Shown here piece by piece: positions 44,486 to 54,983 of a stretch of 64,000 bases of DNA. The translations under genes and the position numbers were made by a program. The stretch's first letter is position 1. Each line of letters begins with the position of its first letter. The notes under the pieces were generated by a model. It was not told the origin of the DNA, ran no database searches, and saw nothing but the letters and a program-made list of their open reading frames with translations. The DNA comes from JAICJR01 sp963848495 (GTDB taxonomy: Bacteria > Actinomycetota > Thermoleophilia > Solirubrobacterales > Thermoleophilaceae). The DNA lies in the NCBI GenBank assembly GCA_963848495.1, contig CAWKDV010000003.1, positions 248,001 through 312,000 on the forward strand, in the 5' to 3' direction.

Positions 44486-46122
44486 GTCAGCCCGCACTCC
44501 TTCGACAACACCCGCGTCAAACCTTCGCGGCGTTCGCCATAGGCGCCCAGGAGCCCGACCAGCACGAACGGCATGAACCAGACGATGTAGAACCAGAACC
44601 AGTGCCCGGTCGGGATCTGGAGGGCGATCGTGACCGCTCCCGCCAGGCAGCAGAGCTGGGTGAAAGAGCGCTCCCGGGGAACGAGCGCGACCGCCAGCGC
44701 GAACAGGAGCGCCGCCGCCCAAGCCGCCTTCTGGAGCCAGCCGAGGCCGAGGTAGACGCCCCAGAGCGAGGTCGTCGGGAGGCGCCAGAGCTGGTAGCCG
44801 AGCGTGCAGTTCCAGATCTCGCGCAGCCCGCCGTGCGGGATGAACGGTGCGAAGGCGAGCAGGAACACCACGCTGCCCGCCACCAGCATCCCGAGCGCGC
44901 GCCGCCGCCCGCTCGTGTCGCGGCCCGAGGCGAACAGCGGCAGCAGCGCCAGCGGCGCGAACTTCGCCGCCGCCCCCAGGCCGATCAGCGCCGCGCGTCC
45001 CAGATCCGAGCGCGTGTAGGCCACCAGCGCGAAGACCGCGAGCAGCGCCACGAGGCCGTCGTTGACGTTCAGGATCACGCCGAGCAGCGTGAACGGGAAC
45101 GCCGCCCAGGCCCAGCCGAGCGCCAGCCCGAGCCGGATGCCGCCCGGTCCGGCGCGCATCCGGCGCCCGAGCATGAACAGCCCGAGGATCGTCAGCAGGT
45201 CGAAGGCGAGCGTGGCCGCGTGTGCGCTCGGCAGGTAGTCCCAGCTGCCGTGCCAGGGGAAGACGAGCTCGAACGGGATATAGGCCATGTACGCCACCGG
45301 GCCGTAGGTGTCGCCGTGCGAGTCGTTGTCGACGTACAGGGGCTGGCCGTGCTCGATGCGGTCGGCGCCGATCACCGACGCGTAGCCCACGTCCTCCACC
45401 CTGTGGCTGGCGAGGTTGAGGCCCACGCGCGCGCCGACCAGCAGCACGAGCCCGACCGTGAGGAGCGCGGTGGGCGCGAGGGGCACGAGGCGGCCGACGG
45501 GGCGCCGCGGCCACAGCGCCGCCCACACGAGGCGCACGAGCAGATAGAGCAGGGTCGGGTAGACCGCGATCACGCCCGCGTTCGTGTGCCCGCGCGAGAA
45601 CAGCCAGTAGGAGACGCCGAACGACAGCAGCGCGAGCAGGTCGAAGTGCAGCCTCCGGAACGGCCGGCGCGGATCGAAGAACGGGGCGAGGAACATGACC
45701 GCGAACGGCGCCAGCACCCAGGGCGAGTCGAACAGACCGCCGAAGCGCCCCTGGCCGATGTAGGAGCGGGCCTGGATGCCCGTGAAGACGTGGGTCACGC
45801 GGCCGGCGCGGTCCACGTCCACCTCGAGCACCACGCGCGTGCCGCTCGAGTAGTCGATCTCCCAGTGGGAGCCGGCCCAGACCAGCGCCTGGACCCGGAC
45901 GTGCGGATGGGCCCTCCGCACCGCCTGGGCGGCCCCGGTCGCATCGGCGAGCGCAAGCGTCTCGCGCTGGCTGCTGGCGAACCCGGGCGGACGTTGATTG
46001 GGCAGCGGCACCGCCGAGACGGGCGGGTTGAGTGCGCCGGACCCAGTCGGCGCCTGGGCTCCTGCGGCAGCGGGAAGGGCGAGAAAGCCCAGCAGAAGCG
46101 CCATCAGCAGGGGTCGACGCAT
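44368..46122 (-). CDS. Multi-pass membrane protein with N-terminal PepSY-like segment (DUF2029/GT87-like), copy B
   Basis: 584 residues from ATG 46122 (GTG 46125 is also open). A signal-like N-terminus, an extracytoplasmic region (about 50-125: VRRAHPHVRVQALVW, WEIDYSSGTRVVLEVDVD) with a PepSY-like pattern, then about eleven helices with NVNDGLVALLAVFALVAY and GLGAAAKFAPLALLPLFASG. It is a paralogue of 36725-38284. Its 3' end overlaps the start of ftsK by 118 bp on the same strand, a long overlap whose last ~40 residues are low complexity. Confidence 0.75.
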   Translation of the reverse strand: MRRPLLMALLLGFLALPAAAGAQAPTGSGALNPPVSAVPLPNQRPPGFASSQRETLALADATGAAQAVRRAHPHVRVQALVWAGSHWEIDYSSGTRVVLEVDVDRAGRVTHVFTGIQARSYIGQGRFGGLFDSPWVLAPFAVMFLAPFFDPRRPFRRLHFDLLALLSFGVSYWLFSRGHTNAGVIAVYPTLLYLLVRLVWAALWPRRPVGRLVPLAPTALLTVGLVLLVGARVGLNLASHRVEDVGYASVIGADRIEHGQPLYVDNDSHGDTYGPVAYMAYIPFELVFPWHGSWDYLPSAHAATLAFDLLTILGLFMLGRRMRAGPGGIRLGLALGWAWAAFPFTLLGVILNVNDGLVALLAVFALVAYTRSDLGRAALIGLGAAAKFAPLALLPLFASGRDTSGRRRALGMLVAGSVVFLLAFAPFIPHGGLREIWNCTLGYQLWRLPTTSLWGVYLGLGWLQKAAWAAALLFALAVALVPRERSFTQLCCLAGAVTIALQIPTGHWFWFYIVWFMPFVLVGLLGAYGERREGLTRVLSKECGLTWPAADAPPRRGGAVGAGVGSSTVSSFPAFRSSSSRSSI

Positions 46123-46211
46123 CACAGACCCTCTTTCGACACCGAATCGAGCTCGCTAAAGGGGGGTTAAATCAGCGCGAGCGGGCGGTCCGCTCCAAAT
46201 ACCATCAGCAC

Positions 46212-46888
46212 ATGGCACAGAAGCCGCGGGTTCTTGTGGTGGAGGACGACGCCGAGATCGGCGGCGCGCTCCGTCGCTCGCTGCGGCTGGAGGGCTACGA
46301 CGTGCGGCTGGCCGAGGACGGCGTCGCCGCGCTGGAAGAGTCGGCTCTGTTCGAGCCGGACGCGGTGGTCCTCGATCTCGGGCTCCCGCGGCTCGACGGC
46401 ATCGAGGTCTGCCGCCGGCTGCGCGACTCGAGCGACGTGCCGATCCTGATGCTCACGGCGCGCGACAGCCTCGACTCGCGCGTCGAGGGCCTCGACACCG
46501 GCGCCGACGACTACCTCGTCAAGCCGTTCGAGCGCCAGGAGCTGCTCGCCCGCCTGCGGGCGCTGCTCCGGCGCCGCCCGCCGCGCGGCAGCGCGTTCCT
46601 GGTCGTCGGCGACCTTCGCCTCAACCCGGACACGCGCGAGGTGCTGCGTGGGGACCGCCAGCTCGACCTCACGTCCCGCGAATTCGAGCTGCTCGAGTAT
46701 CTGATGCGCAACGAGCGGCTCGTGGTCACGAGAGAGGCGCTGCTCGAGCAGGTCTGGGGATACCAGGTGCTCGTGGAGACGAACACGGTCGACGTGTTCA
46801 TCTCCAACCTGCGGCGCAAGCTCGAGGCCGGCGGCGAGCCGCGTGTGCTGCACACGGTTCGCGGCAGCGGGTACGTGCTGCGGGCCCA

Positions 46889-46892
<4 letters not shown>
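46212..46892 (+). CDS. OmpR-family response regulator
   Basis: 226 residues from ATG 46212. Receiver domain with EDD (11-13), phospho-acceptor Asp55 (VVLDLGLPRLDG) and DYLVKPF; C-terminal winged helix (LTSREFELLEYLMRN, VFISNLRRKLE, VRGSGYVLR). MprA/PrrA-like. The stop overlaps the kinase start (ATGA). It is divergent from the membrane protein gene; 89 bp of shared upstream DNA holds the promoters. Confidence 0.95.
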
Positions 46893-48307
<1,415 letters not shown>

Positions 48308-48310
48308 CGC

Positions 48311-49978
48311 CTATACCTCGACGACGACCGGCAGGATCATCGGCCGGCGCTTGAGGCGCGAGTAGACGAACTTCGCCACGTCGTCGTGCAGGTGGCTCTG
48401 GAGCAGGTCGATCTCGCGGATCTCCTCCTCGGCCGAGCGCTCGAGCGACTCGTCCACGGCCTGCCGGATCTCCTCGGTGAGGCCGTCGGCGTCCTCGGCG
48501 AAGGGCACGCCGCGGAAGATGATCTCGGGCGGCGCCACCGAGCGGCCGTCCTGCTCGGAGATCGTGGCCACCACGATGAAGATGCCGTCCGCCGACAGCA
48601 TGCGGCGGTCGCGCAGGGCCACGTCCTCGATGTCCCCCACGTCCACGCCGTCGACGAAGATCATGCCGGCCTGCTCGCGCTGCCCGAAGCGGGCGCCGCG
48701 CTCGTCGATCTCGAGTGGCAGGCCGTTCTCGCCGCGGAAGATGTCCTCGGGGTCCACGCCCACGGCCTCGGCCAGCTCGGCGTGCGCGCGCAGCCGGCGG
48801 AAGTCCCCGTGCACCGGCAGCACGTGGCGCGGCCGGGTGAGGTTGATCATCAGCTTGAGCTCCTCGGCGCAGCCGTGGCCGGTGGCGTGGATCGGCGCGT
48901 CCTGCGGCGTGATCACGTCGGCGCCAAGGTGGTAGATGCGGTCGATCGTCTCGTTCACCGCGCGCTCGTTGCCCGGGATCGGGGTGGCGGAGAAGATCAC
49001 GGTGTCGCCGCCGTGGAGCTCGACCTGAGGGTGATCGCCGTGCGCCATCCGGCGCAGCGCCGACAGGGGCTCGCCCTGGCTGCCGGTGGAGATCACGACG
49101 AGCTTGTGGTCCGGGTAGTCCTCGATCTCGCGCACCGGGAGCAGCATCCCCTCGGGGATGTGGATGTGACCGAGTGAGCGGCCGATGTTCACGTTCTTGC
49201 GCATCGAGCGCCCGACCAGCGAGACCTTGCGCCCAAGCGCCGCGGCGGCGTCCACGACCTGCTGCACGCGGTGAATGTTCGAGGCGAAACAGGTGACGAT
49301 CACACGCCCGTCCACGCGTGACATCGTCTGCTCGAGGTGCGGGCCCACGCTCGACTCCGAGTCGGCCACGCCGGGCCGCGTGACGTTGGTCGAGTCGCCG
49401 CAGAGGAGCAGCAGCTCGTCCCGGCCGAGCTCCGCGAGCCGCCCGACGTCGGCCGGGATGCCGTCGACCGGGGTCTGGTCGAACTTGTAGTCGCCGGTGA
49501 CGAGCGTCGTGCCCAGCTCGCACGTGAGGGCGACCGCCAGCGCGTCCGGGATCGAGTGGGCCATCTTGATCATCTCGATCTCGAACGGCCCGCATTCGAT
49601 GCTCTCCCCCGCCTCCACCTCGTAGAGCGGCATGTCCGTGAGCTTGTGCTCGTCGAGCTTCGAGCGCACCATCGCCACCGTCAGCGGGCCGCCGTAGATG
49701 TTCGGGATGGCGCTGTCGCCGATCTCGCGCAGCACGAACGGCAGCGCGCCCACGTGGTCCTCGTGTCCGTGCGTGAGCACGATCGCCTCGATGTCCGAGG
49801 CCCGCTCACGCAGGTAGCTGAAGTCCGGCAGCACGAGGTCGATTCCGAGCTGGTCCGGCGTGGGGAACATCAGGCCGGTGTCGACCACGACTATGCGGCC
49901 GTCGTACTCGACGACCATCATGTTCTTGCCGATCTCGCCGAGCCCGCCCAGCGGGAGGACGCGAAGCGTTCCGCTCAA
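48311..49978 (-). CDS. rnj: Ribonuclease J
   Basis: 555 residues from TTG 49978, with GGTGGA about 7 nt upstream. The metallo-beta-lactamase site LTHGHEDH (His70, His72, Asp74, His75), the beta-CASP segment (STGSQGEP) and the C-terminal domain are complete. It processes and degrades RNA as endo- and 5' exonuclease. It lies 16 bp downstream of dapA, an order conserved in many actinobacteria. Confidence 0.95.
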   Translation of the reverse strand: MSGTLRVLPLGGLGEIGKNMMVVEYDGRIVVVDTGLMFPTPDQLGIDLVLPDFSYLRERASDIEAIVLTHGHEDHVGALPFVLREIGDSAIPNIYGGPLTVAMVRSKLDEHKLTDMPLYEVEAGESIECGPFEIEMIKMAHSIPDALAVALTCELGTTLVTGDYKFDQTPVDGIPADVGRLAELGRDELLLLCGDSTNVTRPGVADSESSVGPHLEQTMSRVDGRVIVTCFASNIHRVQQVVDAAAALGRKVSLVGRSMRKNVNIGRSLGHIHIPEGMLLPVREIEDYPDHKLVVISTGSQGEPLSALRRMAHGDHPQVELHGGDTVIFSATPIPGNERAVNETIDRIYHLGADVITPQDAPIHATGHGCAEELKLMINLTRPRHVLPVHGDFRRLRAHAELAEAVGVDPEDIFRGENGLPLEIDERGARFGQREQAGMIFVDGVDVGDIEDVALRDRRMLSADGIFIVVATISEQDGRSVAPPEIIFRGVPFAEDADGLTEEIRQAVDESLERSAEEEIREIDLLQSHLHDDVAKFVYSRLKRRPMILPVVVEV

Positions 49979-49994
49979 ACTGGGTCCACCAGGC

Positions 49995-50846
49995 TCAAAC
50001 CGCGCTCAGCAGCCCGTGCCGCTCGAGCACCCCGCGCACGACCGCAGCCTCTTGGTCGTCCACCTCGACGAGCGGCAGGCGCGGCGCCCCCACGTTCAGG
50101 CCCAGCATGTTCAGCGCCGCCTTGACCGGCGCCGGGCTGCTCGTGACGAACATCGCGTCGAACACGTCCTTCAGCGAGGCCTGGAGCTCGGGGCGCGCGT
50201 CGGGCTCGTCGATCATCCGCCGCATCTCGGGGCCGACCACGTGCGAGGCCACCAGGATGCCGCCCGCACCGCCCATGTCAAGCACCGCGGCGAGCATGTC
50301 GTCGTTGCCGGCCAGCAGGTCCATGCCCTCGATCGGCTCGACGTCCTCGAAGCGGGCCTGCTTCACCGCCGAGATGTTGGGGACCGTGGCCGCCAGCTCC
50401 GCCAGCAGGTCGTTGGGCATGTCGATCACGCAGCGGCCGGGGATGTTGTAGACGACCATCGGCAGGTCCGTGGCGCCCGCCACGGCGCTGAAGTGGGCCA
50501 CGAGGCCGCGCCGGTTGGGCTTGTTGTAGTAGGGCGCGACCACCAGCACCGCGTCGACACCGATCTCGGTGGCCTGCTCGGTGAGGTGGATCGAGTGGGC
50601 GGTGTCGTAGGTGCCCGTGCCGGCGATCACGGTGGCATCGCCGGCCTCGGCCACGGCGAGCTTCCACAACCGCAGCTTCTCGGCGTCGGTCAGCGTGGGC
50701 GCCTCGCCGGTGGTGGCCGCGACGACCACGCCGTCGCTTCCATGCTCGAGCAGGTAGTGGAGCAGGGTGACGAAGGCGTCCTCATCTACGCGTCCGTTCT
50801 CGTCGAACGGGGTAACCATGGCCGTGAGGATGCCGCCGAGGTGCAT
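49995..50846 (-). CDS. dapA: 4-hydroxy-tetrahydrodipicolinate synthase
   Basis: 283 residues from ATG 50846. The TTGE motif (45-48), Tyr133 in VYNIPGR and the Schiff-base Lys162 in ISAVKQA are all present. It condenses pyruvate with aspartate semialdehyde, the entry step to DAP and lysine. It is divergent from the DUF3052 gene; 96 bp lie between them. Confidence 0.95.
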   Translation of the reverse strand: MHLGGILTAMVTPFDENGRVDEDAFVTLLHYLLEHGSDGVVVAATTGEAPTLTDAEKLRLWKLAVAEAGDATVIAGTGTYDTAHSIHLTEQATEIGVDAVLVVAPYYNKPNRRGLVAHFSAVAGATDLPMVVYNIPGRCVIDMPNDLLAELAATVPNISAVKQARFEDVEPIEGMDLLAGNDDMLAAVLDMGGAGGILVASHVVGPEMRRMIDEPDARPELQASLKDVFDAMFVTSSPAPVKAALNMLGLNVGAPRLPLVEVDDQEAAVVRGVLERHGLLSAV

Positions 50847-50942
50847 GAGTCGATTATCCCCATTGGGACGGCTGGCAGGGCCGAAGCGGGCCGTCATCGC
50901 CGTCTGAGATTAGCGTCCTATCCTGGGTGAAAGGCATAATTT

Positions 50943-51383
50943 GTGGCGTTTCCGATGAGGCAGACAACCGACTACAGCCATAGGACACCTGTCCAGAAGC
51001 TCGGCGTGAGGCAGGACGAGCGCGTCGAGATCGCGGGCGACGTGGGTCCTGGGCTGCGCCGCGACGTCAAGGAGACGATCGGGCGCGGCCTCGTGCGCTC
51101 TGGCGAGCTCGATGGCGCGATCGTCTCCGTCACCTCAATCGAGGAGGCCGAGGAGGCCTTCGACCGCTACCGGCCGCGGCTGCGTGACACCGGATACATC
51201 TGGTTCATCACACCGAAGCGGGGCCAGGAGGGCTACGTCAACCAGATGCTGCTCGTGCCCGGCGCCAAGAACCGGGGCCTGATCGACAACAAGACCTGTT
51301 CGATCGACGACCAACGCTCGGGCATCCGCTTCGTCGTCCCGCGCTCGCTGCGCAACAACGGCGCGGGGCGCTCGGCGGCTTGA
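50943..51383 (+). CDS. DUF3052 family protein
   Basis: 146 residues from GTG 50943 (GAAAGG 9 nt upstream); ATG 50955 is an alternative. The QKLGVRQDERVEIAGD start and the SVTSIEEAEEAFDRYRPRL segment match the DUF3052 pattern, a small cytoplasmic actinobacterial family of unknown function. The C-terminal ~55 residues (NQMLLVPGAKNRGLIDNKTC) look atypically long. The stop overlaps the TTG start of the lipoprotein. Confidence 0.72.
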   Translation: MAFPMRQTTDYSHRTPVQKLGVRQDERVEIAGDVGPGLRRDVKETIGRGLVRSGELDGAIVSVTSIEEAEEAFDRYRPRLRDTGYIWFITPKRGQEGYVNQMLLVPGAKNRGLIDNKTCSIDDQRSGIRFVVPRSLRNNGAGRSAA

Positions 51384-52147
51384 GGAAGGGCCTGCTCGGG
51401 GCGGTGCTGGCCGTCCCGCTTGCGCTTGCGGCCTGCGGCGGGGGCGGCGGCAAGACAGCTCCGCTGCCGCAGGGGCCGCCCACGCTGCGCCACCCCGCCT
51501 CCCAGGTGGCCTCGTCCCTGGACGCGGAGGTGATGCGCGCCCACCTGGTGGCCGCCTCCTCCCTCTACGGCGTCGGCCGCCGCGCCGACGCTCAGGCGCA
51601 CATGAACGCGGCGCAGACGGGCTACGCCCGGCTCACCAGCGTGGTGCGGGCCAAGGACGCCGTGCTCGACCGCGAGATCAACGCCGCCTTCGGCATCATC
51701 GCCGGCCAGATCTCGGCGAACGAGGCGCCGCCCCAGGTCAGCAACCGGATGGGCCTGATGCAGGGCCAGCTGCTGGACGCCGCGATCACCGACTCCGTGG
51801 ACCTGTCCGCGCGCAGCGACCCGACGGTCGGCGCCCAGGTGCTGGTCGACCTCGCCAACCAGGGCAACGCCGCCTACGCCGCCGCCGCGGCCGCTTCCGG
51901 CACCCCGGCCGGCCGGCGCGCCTTCCAGGACGCCTTCGGCCTGCTCACGCGCGTGCTGGCGATCGCCCGCAACCTCAAGGGGTCATTCGGGCCTCAGGCT
52001 GGCGCGGCGGCGGGCGCCGCGGGCGCCGCCCACAACGACGGTTTCCCGCTCGGTGTGCTGGAGCCGAAGACACTCCAGCAGGCCAAGGTGACCGCCGACC
52101 TGGCCCGGCTGCGCGCCGCCGTCGCCCGCCGTTTCGACGTTCGTTAG
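51380..52147 (+). CDS. Putative lipoprotein, helical, function unknown
   Basis: 255 residues from TTG 51380. The signal ends in the lipobox LALAAC (Cys19), followed by a Gly run and a mostly helical Ala-rich body (HLVAASSLYGVGRRADAQAHM suggests TPR-like helices). It is coupled to the DUF3052 gene by the TTGA overlap. No family is recognised. Confidence 0.68.
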   Translation: MRKGLLGAVLAVPLALAACGGGGGKTAPLPQGPPTLRHPASQVASSLDAEVMRAHLVAASSLYGVGRRADAQAHMNAAQTGYARLTSVVRAKDAVLDREINAAFGIIAGQISANEAPPQVSNRMGLMQGQLLDAAITDSVDLSARSDPTVGAQVLVDLANQGNAAYAAAAAASGTPAGRRAFQDAFGLLTRVLAIARNLKGSFGPQAGAAAGAAGAAHNDGFPLGVLEPKTLQQAKVTADLARLRAAVARRFDVR

Positions 52148-52157
52148 GGTCCCGGCC

Positions 52158-53066
52158 GTGACCACCTATCCGATTCAGGGCAAGGCCGTCTTCATTACGG
52201 GAGCGGCGCGCGGCATCGGCGCGGAGACCGCGCGCCGGCTGGCCGCCAGGGGCGCCCGCGTGGCGCTCGTGGGCCTCGAGCCCGAGGAGCTCGAGCGGGT
52301 GGCCTCTCAGTGCGGCCCGGACGCGATCTGGTTCGAGACCGACGTCACCGACTGGGACGCTCTCGAGCGCGCCGCGGCCGGCACGGTCGAGCGCTTCGGC
52401 GGCATCGACGTCGTGATGGCCAACGCCGGGATCGCCATCGGCGGCCTCGTGCGCAGCTGCGATCCGCGGGCGTGGGAGCGCGTGGTCGAGGTCAACCTCC
52501 TCGGCACCTGGCGCACGGTGCGCACCTGCCTGCCCCACGTGATCGAGCGCCGCGGCTACGTCCTCAACGTCGCCTCGCTCGCCGCCGCGGCCCACGCGCC
52601 GCTGATGTCGGCGTACTCGGCCAGCAAGGCCGGCGTCGAGGCCTTCTCGGACTCGCTGCGCGGCGAGGTGGCCCACCACGGCGTGGGCGTCGGCGTGGCC
52701 TACTTCTCCTGGATCGCCACCGACATGGTGTCGGGGGGCGACGCCACCGTCGCCGCTGGACTGCTGCGCGGCCGCATGCGGGGCCCGCTGGCCAAGACCT
52801 ACCCGCTCTCGGTCGCCATCGACGCCGTGGAGAAGGGCATCGAGACACGCTCCCGCCGCGTGGTCGCGCCCGGCTGGGCCCGCCTCCTCCTGACGCTGCG
52901 CGACATCAACGGCCCGCTGAGCGACCGCATGGTCGCCAAGGCGATGCCCGAGGTGGAACGGGCGGTCGAGGCGGACATCGCGGAGCGCGGCGCTGCCGCG
53001 TCGGCGCCGGTGGGCGCGGGCGGCGAGGCCGACTCGCGCTTTAGAGCAGGTTCTCCAGCCCGATAG
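52158..53066 (+). CDS. Short-chain dehydrogenase/reductase
   Basis: 302 residues from GTG 52158. TGAARGIG cofactor motif, NAG(I), catalytic Ser of LNVASLAAAA and YSASK. A classical SDR with an extra ~50-residue C-terminal segment, often seen in actinobacterial SDRs. The substrate is unknown. It overlaps convergent dapB by 26 bp. Confidence 0.9.
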   Translation: MTTYPIQGKAVFITGAARGIGAETARRLAARGARVALVGLEPEELERVASQCGPDAIWFETDVTDWDALERAAAGTVERFGGIDVVMANAGIAIGGLVRSCDPRAWERVVEVNLLGTWRTVRTCLPHVIERRGYVLNVASLAAAAHAPLMSAYSASKAGVEAFSDSLRGEVAHHGVGVGVAYFSWIATDMVSGGDATVAAGLLRGRMRGPLAKTYPLSVAIDAVEKGIETRSRRVVAPGWARLLLTLRDINGPLSDRMVAKAMPEVERAVEADIAERGAAASAPVGAGGEADSRFRAGSPAR

Positions 53067-53697
53067 TCGGCGAGCGCTCCAGCGACTCGACCTTCCTGAT
53101 CGCCAGCAGCACGCCGGGCATGAAGGACTCGCGGGCGATCGAGTCGTGGCGGATCGAGAGGGTCTGGCCGAGGCCGCCGAACAGCACCTCCTGGTGGGCG
53201 ACCAGGCCCGGCAGCCGCACGGAGTGGATCGGCTCGTGGACGTGGCCACCGGCCGCCGCGATCAGCTCGGCGGTGCGCTTGGCAGTGCCGGAGGGAGCGT
53301 CGATCTTGCCGTCGTGGTGCAGCTCGATGATCTCGCACTCGGGCATGTGCGGAGCGATCAGCTTGGCCGCCTCCATCATCAGCACGGCACCGATGGCGAA
53401 GTTGGGCGCCACGAACAGGTTGGCGCTGCCCACGCCCTCGAGCTCGCTGAAGTCGACGCCGGTGGTGCCCATCACGCAGTGCACACCCGCCTCGAGGCAC
53501 TCGCGCGCGTTGCGCAGGGCGGCGTCGGGAGTGGAGAAGTCGACCACCACGTCGGCGTCGCCGAGCACGTCCTGGACCTGGTCCTCGAGCAGCGGATCGG
53601 CGCGGCCGACCAGCGACATGTCCTCGGCGTGCTCCACCGCCTCGCAGACGGTCCGGCCCATCCTGCCCGCCGCGCCCGAGACCGCGACGTTGATCAT
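53041..53697 (-). CDS. dapB: 4-hydroxy-tetrahydrodipicolinate reductase
   Basis: 218 residues from ATG 53697, shorter than the usual ~245-270. VAVSGAAGRMGR binds NAD(P)H, VDFSTPDA follows, and ELHHDGKIDAPSGTA carries the substrate-binding and catalytic His/Lys. It makes tetrahydrodipicolinate, the substrate of DapL. It sits directly after the M16 peptidase, as in many Gram-positives. Confidence 0.94.
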   Translation of the reverse strand: MINVAVSGAAGRMGRTVCEAVEHAEDMSLVGRADPLLEDQVQDVLGDADVVVDFSTPDAALRNARECLEAGVHCVMGTTGVDFSELEGVGSANLFVAPNFAIGAVLMMEAAKLIAPHMPECEIIELHHDGKIDAPSGTAKRTAELIAAAGGHVHEPIHSVRLPGLVAHQEVLFGGLGQTLSIRHDSIARESFMPGVLLAIRKVESLERSPTIGLENLL

Positions 53698-54983
53698 CGC
53701 AGACGGCCAGCAGCGCCGGGTTGACCGCCTCGAGGGCTGAGCGGAAGACGTCTTCGTCGCCGCCGACTCCGGCGGCCGAGAGCCGCTCGGGCACGAACAG
53801 CTCACGAGCGAGCGCGGTCACGTCGTCGAGCGTCACGGCGTCGATCGCCGCCACGATCTCGTCGAGCGACAGCAGCGGCACCCCCATCAGGACGGACGAG
53901 CCGAGCCGGTTCATGCGCGCGAGCGTGGACTCCATCGCCAGCACGGTCCGGCCCTTCACGTTCTCCTTGGCACGGAGCAGCTCCTCCTCGGACACCGGGG
54001 TGTCCTGGAGCTTGCGCAGCTCGGTGCCGATCACGTCCATCGCCTCGCTCACGCGGTCGGGCCGCGTGCCGACGTAGACGGCCACCTGGCCCGAGTCGAC
54101 GTACTGGCTCGTGTACGAGTAGACCGAATACGCCAGGCCGCGCTTCTCCCTCACCTCCTGGAACAGGCGCGACGAGCTCGAGCCGCCGAGGAGCGTGTCG
54201 AGCACCCTCAGCACGAAGCGCCGCTCGTCCGCCCGCGCAAGCCCCGGGGCGCCCAGGCAGAGGTGGTACTGCTCGGTCTGCTTCTGGTGGAAGCGCACGG
54301 TGGGCTTGCCGTTGCCGTTCGCCGGCGTGGGCCGGTTGGCCTCGCCGGAGCCCGCCTTGCAGGCCTCGGCCACAAGCTCGATCAGGTGGTCGTGCTCGAC
54401 GCGTCCGGCCGCCGCCACCACCACGTTCGGGCCCCGTGTAGCGGCTGTCGTGGTAGGCCGCGATGTCCGGCACCGGCACACCCGCGATCACCTCAGCGGT
54501 GCCGATGATCGGCCGCCCAAGCGGGTGATCGCCGAACACGGCCGCCGCCAGGACGTCGTGCACCTTGTCGGATGGCTCGTCCTCGTACATGGCGATCTCC
54601 TCGATCACCACCTGGCGCTCGGAGTCGATGTCCGGGTAGGTGGGCCGCAGCACCATGTCCGCCATCACGTCGAACGCGCGGTCGAGGTGCTGATCGAGGA
54701 AGCGCGAGTAGACCGAGGTGGTCTCCTTGCCCGTCCCGGCGTTGATCTCCGCCCCGAGCCCGTCGAAGATCTGGTCGATCTCGGTCGAGCTGAAGCGCGC
54801 CGTGCCCTTGAACAGCAGATGCTCGAGGAAGTGCGAGATCCCGGCCTGCCCGGTCGACTCGTTACGCGAGCCGACCTTCACCCAGAACCCGAGGGCGACG
54901 GATCGCACCGAGGGCATCGCCTCGGTGACGACCCGTACACCCGAGTCGAGCTCGGTGAGCGTGTGTTTGCTGCCGGTGCTCAA
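53694..54983 (-). pseudogene. M16 family zinc peptidase, frameshifted
   Basis: The N-terminal half (from TTG 54983) has the inverted zinc motif HFLEH and the distal Glu in VVIEEIAMYEDEPSD, and runs to YHDSRYTG. Then the frame changes at a GGGG run near 54433; the rest (PNVVVAAAG, RLFQEVREKRGLAYSVYSYTSQY, LARMNRLGSS) continues in another frame. A second shift near the 3' end is likely, because the reading frame overruns dapB. Removing one G restores the first junction. It is probably intact in the organism. Confidence 0.82.
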
